From the NCBI GenBank assembly GCA_963926475.1, contig CAWUXE010000020.1, positions 14,294-78,293 of the forward strand: a DNA stretch of 64,000 bases, read 5' to 3'. The translations under genes and the position numbers were made by a program. Below the pieces are notes generated by a model, which worked only from the letters and a program-made list of their open reading frames with translations, made no database searches and had not been told where the DNA came from. Each line of letters starts with the position of its first letter. Positions within the stretch are counted from its first letter, which is position 1. Shown here piece after piece: positions 49,871-58,956 of the stretch. The DNA is from UBA2040 sp002384725. GTDB lineage: Bacteria; Bacteroidota; Bacteroidia; Flavobacteriales_D; Crocinitomicaceae.

Positions 49871-52210
49871 ATGAGAATTATTATTGCCATTAATTTCCTC
49901 TTTTGGGGTTTTCAATTAGCCGCACAGGATGTCAACATTAGAGGATTCATTTATTCAAAAGCAACCGGTGAAGCAATCCCGTATCAGAAAGTAAAACTTC
50001 TCAATGTAAAAGATAGTTCGATTGTCACAGGAGCAACTTCCGATATTAACGGATACTACAGTATGTCTGGAATAACGCAAGGAACATATATCTTAAATGT
50101 CTCTTCGTACGATTTCGCAACTATTTGGGAACCTATTAAGGTGGATAAACCAACAGGAATCATTGATGTTAAATTTGAGTTGGAAATCGATGATCAAGTT
50201 AAGGCATTCGGTGAAGTTAAGGTAAGCGCCGAATCAAAACAGAAGAAAACAGAAGTGCAGATTTCAACTATTAAATTGGATAAAAAAGGTTTAGAACGTA
50301 TTCCGAGTATGGGAGCCGAGAACGACATTATTGGTGCCTTAAGCGTTACGCCGGGTGTTGTGACAACTGGTGACCAAGGTGGGCAACTCTATGTTCGTGG
50401 TGGGACGCCAATTCAAAATAAGATTCTTTTGGACGGAATGACGATTTATAGTCCTTTCCATTCTATCGGATTTTTCTCGATTTTTGAAACAGAATTAGTA
50501 AAAAGTGCAGATGTATACACCGGAGGATTCGATGCTCAATATGGTGGACGTATTTCTTCAATTATGGATATTACGTACCGTGATGGAAACAGAAAGAATT
50601 TTGGAGGAAAAGTATCAGCATCACCCTTTTTGGCCAAAGTTGTACTAGAAGGTCCATTTACCAAGAATGCCGATAGCTCAGCCAGTAATGCTTCGTACAT
50701 ATTCTCTGCGAAACATAGTTTATTGGATTATACCTCTCGGAAATTATACCCTTCTATCAATGATGGAAACGGATTGCCTTTCAACTTTACGGATTTATAT
50801 GGAAAAGTGACTTTCAATTCGGAAGGAGGTTCTAAAGTGAGTGTATTTGGTTTTCATAACCGCGATAGTGTAAATTATAGCATTGCAGATATCGATTGGC
50901 AAGCTTCTGGTGGAGGTGTGAACTTCATATTAGTACCAAGCAGTTCGCCCGTTTTTATTCGAGGACATGTGAATGGATCAAATTATACGACTACCTTCAA
51001 TGAAGTTGGGGCGCCTGCAAGAACAAGTTCTATTGGCGGGTTTGATTTAGGATTTGACTTCACCTATTTCTTGAAGAAAGAAAGCGAGTTCAACTACGGA
51101 ATTAATTTAGGTGGGTTTTCAACGGACTTTAAAACCTCAAATGAAATTGGTCAAACAATCCAAGTGGAAGGATTTACGACAGAAATTGGATTGTACGCTA
51201 ACTATAGAATTGTTCGCGATCGATGGGTAATTCAACCTAGTTTCAGAACCCAAGTTTACGCTACATTGAGCACCATTTCATTTGAGCCACGCTTTGGAGC
51301 GAAGTACAATGTGAATGAGAATTTCCGCTTGAAAATGTCAGGTGGTCGATACTCTCAAAACTTTACCTCTGCATCATCGGATAAAGATATCGTGAATTTA
51401 TTCAATGGCTTACTTTCTGCTCCTGAGTCGGTGCAAGAAACATTCGTAAATGAATTTGGAAAAACGAAAACTCCGAGTAACGGAATTCAATATTCATGGC
51501 ACGCAATTATTGGTGGTGAAATTGATTTGACTAAAAAATGGTCGATGAATATTGAGGCATATTACAAGTATTTCCCACAGTTGAGTAATATCAATATCAA
51601 CAAATCCTACGATGATATTGCAGAATTTGCGAGCGTACCAGACGAATCTAAAAAAGACTTTTTAATCGAGTCGGGTTCTAGTTACGGAGCAGATTTACTT
51701 TTGAAATATAGCGAAGAGCGTCTATTCCTTTGGGGAGTTTATTCGTACGGTAAATCGGTTAGGTGGAACGGATTCAATGAGTACTTTCCTGTTTTTGATA
51801 GAAGACATAACGTGAATCTTGTTGGTACCTACTTATTTGGTAAAAAGAAAGATTTAGAGTTAAGTATCCGTTGGAATTTAGGGTCTGGTCTTCCATTCAC
51901 ACCTACTGCAGCTTATTTTCAAGGAGAAACATTTTCAGATGGTGTAGGTACAGATTACGTAAACAGCAACCCAAATGTTATTTCTTCGAGCTTGGATGAT
52001 TTGAATTCAGAACGCCTGCCTTACTACCACCGTTTGGACATTACTGTGAAGAAGCAGTTTATTTTCAAAAACAAAGATGTATTGGAATTGATAGCAAGTG
52101 TTACGAATGTTTACGATCGAAGAAACATATTTTACATCAATCGCGTTTCACAAGAAACACTTTACCAATTCCCCGTTCTTCCAAGTATAGGCTTGAGTTA
52201 TAAATTTTAA
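49871..52210 (+). CDS. TonB-dependent receptor
   Basis: A 779-residue outer-membrane receptor. Signal peptide, then a carboxypeptidase-regulatory-like domain at about 22-110 (IRGFIYSKATGEAIPYQKVKL), the plug (GGQLYVRGGTPIQNKILLDGMTIYSPFHS, DVYTGGFDAQYGGRISSIMDITYRDG) and the barrel ending in VLPSIGLSYKF with a terminal Phe. The plug signature matches receptors seen with DUF4249-type partners, but no SusD or DUF4249 gene follows, so the ligand is unknown. It lies alone; TATATTCG about 25 bp upstream may be the -7 box. Confidence 0.9.
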   Translation: MRIIIAINFLFWGFQLAAQDVNIRGFIYSKATGEAIPYQKVKLLNVKDSSIVTGATSDINGYYSMSGITQGTYILNVSSYDFATIWEPIKVDKPTGIIDVKFELEIDDQVKAFGEVKVSAESKQKKTEVQISTIKLDKKGLERIPSMGAENDIIGALSVTPGVVTTGDQGGQLYVRGGTPIQNKILLDGMTIYSPFHSIGFFSIFETELVKSADVYTGGFDAQYGGRISSIMDITYRDGNRKNFGGKVSASPFLAKVVLEGPFTKNADSSASNASYIFSAKHSLLDYTSRKLYPSINDGNGLPFNFTDLYGKVTFNSEGGSKVSVFGFHNRDSVNYSIADIDWQASGGGVNFILVPSSSPVFIRGHVNGSNYTTTFNEVGAPARTSSIGGFDLGFDFTYFLKKESEFNYGINLGGFSTDFKTSNEIGQTIQVEGFTTEIGLYANYRIVRDRWVIQPSFRTQVYATLSTISFEPRFGAKYNVNENFRLKMSGGRYSQNFTSASSDKDIVNLFNGLLSAPESVQETFVNEFGKTKTPSNGIQYSWHAIIGGEIDLTKKWSMNIEAYYKYFPQLSNININKSYDDIAEFASVPDESKKDFLIESGSSYGADLLLKYSEERLFLWGVYSYGKSVRWNGFNEYFPVFDRRHNVNLVGTYLFGKKKDLELSIRWNLGSGLPFTPTAAYFQGETFSDGVGTDYVNSNPNVISSSLDDLNSERLPYYHRLDITVKKQFIFKNKDVLELIASVTNVYDRRNIFYINRVSQETLYQFPVLPSIGLSYKF

Positions 52211-52309
52211 AAAAGGCAACTGATCGCCGTTTTATCGTTTTTAACATACGTAGCTTAACAGTTTATTGACAAAGCATACCTCGAAAACCGTTAATTTTTT
52301 TTCAATTGA

Positions 52310-52325
52310 AATAAGTTAACTTATT
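52310..52325. promoter_or_regulatory. 16-bp perfect palindrome
   Basis: AATAAGTTAACTTATT is its own reverse complement and lies 14 bp before a short signal-peptide frame. Candidate operator; it contains the HpaI-type core GTTAAC. Confidence 0.45.
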
Positions 52326-52339
52326 CTAAACCAATTATA

Positions 52340-52420
52340 ATGAGACCAAAAAGTACATTTACAGCCCTTGCCTTTCTATTTGTTTTTGGATTTTCTTTCG
52401 GACAAGATTCGGATCGTTGA
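52340..52420 (+). pseudogene. orphan signal peptide, remnant of a secreted protein gene
   Basis: A 26-residue frame (MRPKSTFTALAFLFVFGFSF then GQDSDR) is a clean Bacteroidetes signal peptide followed at once by TGA. Another frame just downstream ends KNVEVRVIED at a TAA near 52540, and a terminator follows at 52574. So a secreted-protein gene may have lost its body by deletion or frameshift, leaving both ends. A real secreted micro-peptide is the alternative. Confidence 0.35.
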
Positions 52421-52573
52421 TGAAAATTAATTTAACCCAAGCGTTTGCGTATTTTTAGCAAATTTTTGGATTTAGAAAAGCCTGAGCCAATGAAGAGCTT
52501 TCATTTAAAGAACGTTGAAGTTCGTGTGATCGAAGATTAAATTCGATTAATAAAGTTTTATAGAATTGGATGA

Positions 52574-52605
52574 AACTCGGCTTATAGGTCGGGTTATTTT
52601 TTTTT
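52574..52605 (+). terminator. Rho-independent terminator
   Basis: AACTCGGC pairs with G-TCGGGTT (with G-U pairs) around a TTATAG-type loop and is followed by A and nine T. It closes the remnant locus at 52340. Confidence 0.8.
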
Positions 52606-52702
52606 GATTTGCTCACAAAACAACGACTTAAAACACTGAAAATAAAAAGCATTTAGAGACTTTTCTAAGTCTTTAAGTTTATCAAATATATAGATCAAAA
52701 AA

Positions 52703-54436
52703 TTATTTCTTCCACGCCTCCAGCGCCTTTACCTGTCCATTCGTCGGATTCTTCATTTCAACAATACTGTACACATTGAAAAATGAACGTTGCAATTCCG
52801 GCAATCTCAATTCAACTATCTTCCCTTTTCGCTGAACCAACAAAGTTTTCTCAACGTTATCGCATAATTCCAACCATTGATCCAGTTCACCTTGACAAGC
52901 ATTTCCATTCACGGCAATAATATCATCCTCCAACATTATTCCGCCCATATCAGCCGTTCCGCCAGTAAAGACAGACATTACTTTGAAATTTTGACCTTCA
53001 GGCATTGTTTTAATTCCCAGTTTCGCTTCGCTGTATTTGGGCGATGGAACGTGAGACAATTCCATTCCTATGTATTCCAAAGCATCCGCTAAAATGATTT
53101 CATAGGCCTTCGTTCCATGGAAATAATCAGTAAACAATTCCGTCCAATCCTCTCCAGTAATATTCTCTATTTCAGCTTTGTAATCCGCTTCTGAAACTCC
53201 TTTACCTTGCAAAGCAAGGTCGAAATACAAACGTTTCATCAACTCATCCAAACCGTATTTGTCTTTTGTCGCTCTGCGGATCCGAACATCCGTCACAAAA
53301 GCCAACAAACAACCTTCCGTATAAATCGATACTTTGCGGCCAGGCACGCCAGCTTCGTATCCATCTAACCAAGTATCAAACGAAGATTCGGTAACTGAAT
53401 AATTGAATCGTCCAGGATTGTCAAAATGCTTTTGCAATTGCTGATTGAACTCAATTTTGTAATGATTCCAATCAAAAACACCCGATTTCAGCAAGAATAA
53501 ATCACCTTGATAGGTCGTAACGCCTTCACAGATGTAACCGAGTTCGGAGAAATTTTCTGCTTTGAAATTGTAGGGAAACATCTCAATCGGACGAATCGCT
53601 TTCACATTCCATGTATGGTATAATTCATGCGACGAAACGCCGAGTAAATCCACATACCCGTTTTTGAAAACAGAATACGTTGGTCCAAGAAGTATGACAG
53701 TTGAAGCATGATGTTCTACTCCATGATATGCTCTATATGGAGTAATTTGAAATAAGAAATGATACTCTTCCACAGGAAATTCAACAAATTTCTCTAATTG
53801 TTTTTGTGTGAAAGCAGAAAAATCTTTCTTCAAACGATCAAAGTCCACTTCCTCCATTCCTTGAAACCAAAGATGAAATTTGATGCCGCCTACTTCATAT
53901 ACATCATGTAACATACTCGGGGAAGCGATGAAAGGTGAATCCGCAATTGTTTGAAAATCAGGAGCATAAAGCGTATTTCCTTTTTGCTCTAAATTGCATG
54001 CAATCCGATAGTTTTCAGGGATATCCAATACACATTCTATCGGCATCTCAATCGTTTCATCCATGAAAACAAAACAATTTACAGGATTCACGTACATCTG
54101 TTCCTCTGAAAGGAATGTGCTTCCAGCGTTTAAATCCTTCGCGTAATATTGATACACCACACGAATCAATTCTTCCCCTTTAGTTTCGACTTCCCAAACC
54201 GCTTTGTGCAATTTTTTAAACGACAAAGCCTTCTTCGAAGAACCGAAAACCTGAAAATGACGCACGTTTTTGGCAAAATCCCCCAATTCGTATCGTCCAG
54301 GACGCCAGGTTGGCATGTAAACCGTGGTAATGTCTTCCGAAACGGGAAATTCAGCTTCAATTTTCAAATATTGTTGATGTGCATCTGCACCTGAAAGTGT
54401 GTATTTTATTGCCATTTTTTTATTTGTGTTCATCAT
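52703..54436 (-). CDS. M61 family metallopeptidase with PDZ domain
   Basis: A 577-residue aminopeptidase of the glycyl-aminopeptidase (M61) family. The N-terminal beta domain is followed by the gluzincin motif HELYHTWNVKAIRP, with the downstream Glu in GYICEGVTTYQGDL, and a C-terminal PDZ domain (LGIKTMPEGQNFKVMSVFTGGTADMGGIMLEDDIIAVNG). No signal peptide is seen, so it is probably cytoplasmic. Three possible starts (54436, 54433, 54415) lie together after a TAACTTTG box at 54452-54459. Confidence 0.93.
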   Translation of the reverse strand: MMNTNKKMAIKYTLSGADAHQQYLKIEAEFPVSEDITTVYMPTWRPGRYELGDFAKNVRHFQVFGSSKKALSFKKLHKAVWEVETKGEELIRVVYQYYAKDLNAGSTFLSEEQMYVNPVNCFVFMDETIEMPIECVLDIPENYRIACNLEQKGNTLYAPDFQTIADSPFIASPSMLHDVYEVGGIKFHLWFQGMEEVDFDRLKKDFSAFTQKQLEKFVEFPVEEYHFLFQITPYRAYHGVEHHASTVILLGPTYSVFKNGYVDLLGVSSHELYHTWNVKAIRPIEMFPYNFKAENFSELGYICEGVTTYQGDLFLLKSGVFDWNHYKIEFNQQLQKHFDNPGRFNYSVTESSFDTWLDGYEAGVPGRKVSIYTEGCLLAFVTDVRIRRATKDKYGLDELMKRLYFDLALQGKGVSEADYKAEIENITGEDWTELFTDYFHGTKAYEIILADALEYIGMELSHVPSPKYSEAKLGIKTMPEGQNFKVMSVFTGGTADMGGIMLEDDIIAVNGNACQGELDQWLELCDNVEKTLLVQRKGKIVELRLPELQRSFFNVYSIVEMKNPTNGQVKALEAWKK

Positions 54437-54451
54437 GGTATAGGATCATTA

Positions 54452-54459
54452 CAAAGTTA
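54452..54459 (-). promoter_or_regulatory. Promoter -7 box for the M61 peptidase
   Basis: Perfect TAACTTTG on the minus strand, 15 nt before the first ATG. Confidence 0.5.
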
Positions 54460-54572
54460 CCAAATCGAAAATCAAAACATTAGATCCCCATAAAAATTGT
54501 TCCTCAATAAGCTGATTGCTTTTGATTATCAAATTGAAAATCAGAACATTAATTGAAATTTAAAATCTCAAA

Positions 54573-55460
54573 TTAATTTCTGCAAATACAAAACACATTA
54601 TCGTCCACTGGTAATTCTGAAAAAGAATAAATTTCAATCAACTTCGACCTCCGTTCCTTCCCTCCTTTCAACTTGTAAAAAGAATAATTACCAATGAAAA
54701 CTAATTTGTCATACAAAGCTTTCCGTGAGCCAATTTCTCGTTCCTCGGAAAATTCTACAATCAAGATCGGTTTATCTTTTCGAATCGTTTCTTCCGCTCC
54801 AGACAGCACGGCCAACTCCATTCCTTCCACATCAATCTTCATCATGTCGACACGAATTCCTTGACTTACCGCTACGGCATCAAAAGAAAGAATTTTAATT
54901 TCTATTGACGCTGCATTTTCGCCTTTCACCACAGTCGAAGCTGCACCGCGATTAATAGACCAATTATCGAATAAAATCAAAGTTTCTCGCTCTTTCCCTA
55001 ATCCGCATTCAAAGGATTGAATTGAATTCATCCCATTCAATCCAAAATTCTTTTCCATAATTTCGAACGTTCTCGGATTCGCTTCAAATGCCCAAACTTG
55101 ACCATAATTTCCAACCACTTTTCTAGCCGTCATGGACATCAAACCGATATTCGCACCTACGTCGATAAAGGTTTGTCCTTTTTGTAAATGTGTTTCGATG
55201 AAATTTAAAGTCCCGCGTTCGTAGGTTCCTGTCTCAAACAAACTACGTTCAACACCCAAATCTTTAGATGGGTTAATCCACAACTTTAATCCAGAAGGGA
55301 TTTTAAGAATATGTTCACCTACTTTATCGACCTTAGGCAAAAGCCATTTCGGCAAAAGCAAGGAAAGTATACGAAATCCGGGGAAATCGATATTTCGGAA
55401 AAAAGTAATCAGTCGATGTTGCCATATTGTAATGCGGTATGTCGACTTCGGGTCTTTCAC
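54573..55460 (-). CDS. FkbM family methyltransferase
   Basis: A 295-residue SAM-dependent methyltransferase. The SAM-binding motif is TFIDVGANIGLMSMTARK, followed by VWAFEANPRTFEIMEKNF and VDMMKIDVEGMELAVLSGAEETI, the FkbM hallmarks; NLG-like ILIVEFSEERE closes the domain. These enzymes often methylate sugars in surface polysaccharides; the target is unknown. It follows the ABC-F gene by 9 bp, probably in the same transcript, without an obvious functional link. Confidence 0.88.
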   Translation of the reverse strand: MKDPKSTYRITIWQHRLITFFRNIDFPGFRILSLLLPKWLLPKVDKVGEHILKIPSGLKLWINPSKDLGVERSLFETGTYERGTLNFIETHLQKGQTFIDVGANIGLMSMTARKVVGNYGQVWAFEANPRTFEIMEKNFGLNGMNSIQSFECGLGKERETLILFDNWSINRGAASTVVKGENAASIEIKILSFDAVAVSQGIRVDMMKIDVEGMELAVLSGAEETIRKDKPILIVEFSEEREIGSRKALYDKLVFIGNYSFYKLKGGKERRSKLIEIYSFSELPVDDNVFCICRN

Positions 55461-55469
55461 GAAACGAAT

Positions 55470-57095
55470 TTAAGCATAAAGTGCCTCTTGCTGTTCTGCA
55501 ATTTTCGCATCCGCCAAATAATTATCATAAGGCATCATTTTGTCCATGAAACCATTTGGCGAAATCTCAATAATTCGTGTCGCAACTGAATTCGTCAAAG
55601 AGTGGTCATGAGAAGTGAAAATCATGTTTCCAGCAAACTCTTCCATTCCCTGATTCAATGCCGTAATCGATTCCAAATCCAAGTGATTAGTCGGTTCGTC
55701 CATCATCAGGAAATTTGCTTTTGCAAACATCATTCTCGACAACATACAACGTACTTTTTCACCTCCAGACAGTACTTTTGCGCTTTTTAGTGCTTCTTCA
55801 CCTGAGAACAACATTCGTCCCAAGAATCCACGAAGCGCCACCTCTTCACGCTCTTCATCTGTTTGTGCATATTGACGTAACCAGTCAATTAACGATTCTT
55901 TGTGTCCATCGAAAAAAGTATGATTTTCATTCGGTAAATAAGCTGAAGTTATCGTTGTTCCAAATGTAAATTCACCTGTATCAGGTTTTCTATTTCCATT
56001 CAAAATTTCAAACAAAGCAGTCAATGCAACTGAATTTTTAGAAATAATCGCAATTTTATCATTTTGATTCATCGTAAACGTCAAATCCTTGAACAAAACT
56101 TCTCCCTCATGCGAAGCAGAAAGGTTTTCCACTAATAAGATTTGATCCCCTGGCTTGCGTTCAATGTTGAAATTGATTCCTGGATATTTTCTTGATGAAG
56201 GTTGAATTTCTTCCAAATCCAATTTGTCCAACATCTTCCGACGAGAAGTCGCTTGTTTCGATTTCGATGCATTGGCAGAAAAACGAGAGATAAAGTCTTG
56301 CAACTCTTTTTTCTTATCTTCCGCTTTTTTGTTTTTATCTGAACGCTGACGTGCCGCCAATTGTGATGATTGGTACCAGAAGGTATAATTACCGGTGAAC
56401 AAGTTTATTTTCGAGTAATCGATATCGCAAATGTTCGTACAAACCGTATCCAAGAAGTGTCTATCGTGCGATACAACAATCACGGTGTTTTTAAAATCCA
56501 ATAAGAAGTCTTCCAACCAAGAAATCGTTTTGATGTCCAAGTCATTTGTTGGCTCATCGAGAATCAACAAATCAGGATTTCCAAAAAGCGCTTGGGCCAG
56601 CAAGATTCGAACTTTCAATTCGCTTGGCATATCGCCCATCAAACTGTAATGTCTCGCTTCTTCAATTCCTAAATTCGACAACAAAGTCGCCGCATCTGTT
56701 TCAGCGTTCCAGCCTTCCAAATCGGCAAATTCACCTTCCAAAGTAGCCGTTCGCATTCCGTCTTCATCGGAAAAATCAGGCTTTGCGTACAAAGCATCTT
56801 TTTCCGTCATGATTTCAAACAAACGCGTATGACCCATAATCACCGTTTGCAAAACTTGGTACTCATCAAAAGCGTTGTGATTTTGAGAAAGAACCGCCAT
56901 TCGTTTACCAGGCTCCAACTCTACTCTGCCTTTCGTTGGGTCTTGATCGCCCGTTAAAATCTTAAGAAAAGTTGATTTTCCAGCTCCATTTGCGCCAATA
57001 ACACCATAGCAATTGCCATGCGCGAAGGTCAAATTCACGTCGTCAAAAAGGACACGCTTACCAAACTGAAGGGATAAATTATTTACGGATAACAT
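55470..57095 (-). CDS. ABC-F family ATPase
   Basis: A 541-residue soluble protein with two ABC domains and no membrane part. First domain: GVIGANGAGKSTFLKILTGD, a variant signature PSELKVRILLAQAL, and LLILDEPTNDLD. Second domain: IAIISKNSVALTALFEIL (weak Walker A), LSGGEKVRCMLSRMMFAKANFLMMDEPTNHLD. The linker at about 240-290 is Lys-rich. The order and length match the YbiT-type translation factors that bind the ribosomal E site. The second Walker A lacks the GxxGxGKS lysine (SKNSVALT), which is known in this subgroup. Confidence 0.9.
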   Translation of the reverse strand: MLSVNNLSLQFGKRVLFDDVNLTFAHGNCYGVIGANGAGKSTFLKILTGDQDPTKGRVELEPGKRMAVLSQNHNAFDEYQVLQTVIMGHTRLFEIMTEKDALYAKPDFSDEDGMRTATLEGEFADLEGWNAETDAATLLSNLGIEEARHYSLMGDMPSELKVRILLAQALFGNPDLLILDEPTNDLDIKTISWLEDFLLDFKNTVIVVSHDRHFLDTVCTNICDIDYSKINLFTGNYTFWYQSSQLAARQRSDKNKKAEDKKKELQDFISRFSANASKSKQATSRRKMLDKLDLEEIQPSSRKYPGINFNIERKPGDQILLVENLSASHEGEVLFKDLTFTMNQNDKIAIISKNSVALTALFEILNGNRKPDTGEFTFGTTITSAYLPNENHTFFDGHKESLIDWLRQYAQTDEEREEVALRGFLGRMLFSGEEALKSAKVLSGGEKVRCMLSRMMFAKANFLMMDEPTNHLDLESITALNQGMEEFAGNMIFTSHDHSLTNSVATRIIEISPNGFMDKMMPYDNYLADAKIAEQQEALYA

Positions 57096-57195
57096 ATTAT
57101 TTACTTGAAAATTCGGTGCAAAGATACAGGATTTTTATTGAATTTTAGAATAGTAATTTGTTTGAGAATGGAAAGGGATTTCGCTTCCCTTAATC

Positions 57196-57209
57196 CCTCC
57201 TGAAGGAGG
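57196..57209. repeat. CCTCC-TGAA-GGAGG palindrome
   Basis: A 5-bp stem with tetraloop, flanked by CCCTTAAT and GGTTAAAG. It belongs to the same type as 58423-58438 and lies just after murB; it could act in 3' end formation. Confidence 0.5.
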
Positions 57210-57212
57210 AGG

Positions 57213-58232
57213 TTAAAGAATATTAACTTCCCTTTCCAACTGAACCCCAAACATCTCCTTTACCGTATCCAAAATTTTGGTGGATAAATCGTAAATGTCC
57301 TGACCTTTCGAACCACCGTAATTGACTAAAACCAAAGCTTGTTTTGAATGAACTCCATAATTTTTAATTCGCATGCCTTTGAAACCGGCTTTTTCGATGA
57401 GCCAACCGGCGGCCAATTTGGTTAAACTTGGATTAAGTCGATCTGGGTATTGTGGCATATCTGGATAAGCAGCTAACAGTTTTTCAGCCTGTGCTTTCTC
57501 AATAACCGGATTCTTAAAAAACGACCCTGCATTGCCAATTTCTTTAGGATTCGGCAACTTACTTTCTCGAATGGCGATAACAGCATTACTGACGTCTCTG
57601 ATAGTCGGATTATTAATACCTTTACTGTTCAATTCATCGTTAATGGCACCATATGAAGTATTGACATTTGCTTCTTTGTTCAGTCGAAATTCAACGTTAG
57701 TGATGATATATTGATCTTTTAATGCTCTTTTGAAAACACTTTCTCTATAGCCAAAAGCGCATTGTTCGGTATTAAAAGTATGCACTTCTCCTGAAGCAAT
57801 ATGCAAAGCTTCTAATTGATGAAAAGTGTCTTTAATTTCAATGCCATAAGCACCAATATTCTGCATAGGACTAGCCCCTACACTACCTGGAATCAAGCTT
57901 AGATTTTCAATTCCCGCCAGATTTTTATTCAAACAATTCAAAACGAATTCGTGCCACACCTCTCCCGCACCCGAGCGAACAATTGCGTCTATATTGGTTT
58001 CTGAAATGACTTCAATTCCTTTTATCTCATTTCTTAAAACAATTCCTTTAAAATCTTGGGTCAACAACAAATTACTTCCACCACCCAAAACGAGCAAAGG
58101 CAAATTTAATCTCTTCACTTCTGCCAGCTGAGATTTTAATTCATCAACGGACGAGAATCTCCCGAAATAATCGCATTTCATGCTGATGCCGAAAGTGTTG
58201 TATGGTTGTAAATTAAAATGGGTTTGAAACAT
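57213..58232 (-). CDS. murB: UDP-N-acetylenolpyruvoylglucosamine reductase
   Basis: A 339-residue FAD enzyme that reduces UDP-GlcNAc-enolpyruvate to UDP-MurNAc in peptidoglycan synthesis. LPLLVLGGGSNLLLT and LSLIPGSVGASPMQNIGAYGIEI form the FAD site, FGYRESVFKR carries the type I YRxS motif, and GSFFKNPVI with the catalytic Ser and a late Glu region (AAGWLIEKAGFKGMRI). Length and the C-terminal extension are those of the E. coli type (type I). Confidence 0.97.
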   Translation of the reverse strand: MFQTHFNLQPYNTFGISMKCDYFGRFSSVDELKSQLAEVKRLNLPLLVLGGGSNLLLTQDFKGIVLRNEIKGIEVISETNIDAIVRSGAGEVWHEFVLNCLNKNLAGIENLSLIPGSVGASPMQNIGAYGIEIKDTFHQLEALHIASGEVHTFNTEQCAFGYRESVFKRALKDQYIITNVEFRLNKEANVNTSYGAINDELNSKGINNPTIRDVSNAVIAIRESKLPNPKEIGNAGSFFKNPVIEKAQAEKLLAAYPDMPQYPDRLNPSLTKLAAGWLIEKAGFKGMRIKNYGVHSKQALVLVNYGGSKGQDIYDLSTKILDTVKEMFGVQLEREVNIL

Positions 58233-58360
58233 GTGGGTAAAGATAGGTAGGATTCTATCTCAAATTTATTTCTTTAGGAAAGGATTTTAAAAGTGGTTAG
58301 TTGATAAAATGGGATTTTAGTGAATTTATACAATTGAGCTTATAGCAACTCACCTTCCGT

Positions 58361-58376
58361 CCCGCCTCAGGGCGGG
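58361..58376. repeat. CCCGCC-GGCGGG palindrome (REP-like)
   Basis: CCCGCC (58361-58366) pairs with GGCGGG (58371-58376). It is one of three GC-rich palindromes in the 302-bp gap between murB and the menaquinone operon; no gene is seen there. Confidence 0.5.
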
Positions 58377-58422
58377 AAACCAACTTGTACTTCAATTTTA
58401 ATTTTCACTGTACTTTAAGCTT

Positions 58423-58438
58423 CCCTCCTTGAGGAGGG
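58423..58438. repeat. CCCTCC-TTGA-GGAGGG palindrome
   Basis: A 6-bp stem with TTGA loop followed by CTGAGGGAGGTG, a second GGGAGG. It resembles 57196-57209 and 33096-33115. Confidence 0.55.
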
Positions 58439-58488
58439 ACTGAGGGAGGTGAAATCCTATGATTTAAGTTTCAAACCGATAAATCCAT

Positions 58489-58509
58489 GGGCTGAGCCTG
58501 TCGAAGCCC
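58489..58509. repeat. CTTCGACAGGCTCAGCC-type repeat
   Basis: The minus strand reads GGGCTTCGACAGGCTCAGCC plus C: a 21-bp element with GGGCT/AGCCC ends. I recognise the inner string as one that recurs in intergenic DNA of many unrelated bacteria; its role is unknown. Confidence 0.55.
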
Positions 58510-58522
58510 GACAATTATTCCT

Positions 58523-58530
58523 TAATTTTA
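58523..58530 (+). promoter_or_regulatory. Promoter -7-like box for the men operon
   Basis: TAATTTTA (last base off TAnnTTTG), 4 nt before the ATG at 58535. Confidence 0.4.
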
Positions 58531-58534
58531 CAAA

Positions 58535-58954
58535 ATGAAATTACGCCAAGTTCCCCTCGAATATATCGAAGCACTATTCAAAAACACCATGATGGAAACC
58601 TTAGGAATCCGTTGCGTGGAGCTAGGCGACGACTATGTGGTAGCGACAATGCCGGTAGACAAACGAACACATCAACCTTTAGGATTGTTACATGGTGGAG
58701 CAAGCGCAGCTCTCATTGAAAGTATCGCATCGATGGGTTCGACTTTATTGATTGATCTCGAAAAAGAAGTGCCAGTTGGCTTGGAAATAAATGCAAATCA
58801 CATTAGTGGAATGAAAAATGGATTGGTCAAAGCGATTGGAAAATTAGTACACGGCGGCAGGCGAACGCATGTGTGGCAAGTGGATTTGTTCGACAATGAG
58901 ACCGAAAAACTGGTCTGCACCGGACGCTTAACCGTAATGATCGTTCCAAAATAG
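58535..58954 (+). CDS. menI: hotdog-fold thioesterase, probable DHNA-CoA hydrolase
   Basis: A 139-residue hotdog thioesterase very like E. coli YdiI (MenI): VDKRTHQPLGLLHGGASAALIESIASMGS carries the catalytic HGG-x-E set, and VGLEINANHISGMKNGLVKAIGKLVHGGRRTHVWQVDLFD follows. YdiI hydrolyses 1,4-dihydroxy-2-naphthoyl-CoA in menaquinone synthesis. Here it is the first gene before menF (2-bp gap) and menD, which makes that role likely. It could also be a general acyl-CoA thioesterase. Confidence 0.85.
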   Translation: MKLRQVPLEYIEALFKNTMMETLGIRCVELGDDYVVATMPVDKRTHQPLGLLHGGASAALIESIASMGSTLLIDLEKEVPVGLEINANHISGMKNGLVKAIGKLVHGGRRTHVWQVDLFDNETEKLVCTGRLTVMIVPK

Positions 58955-58956
58955 AA

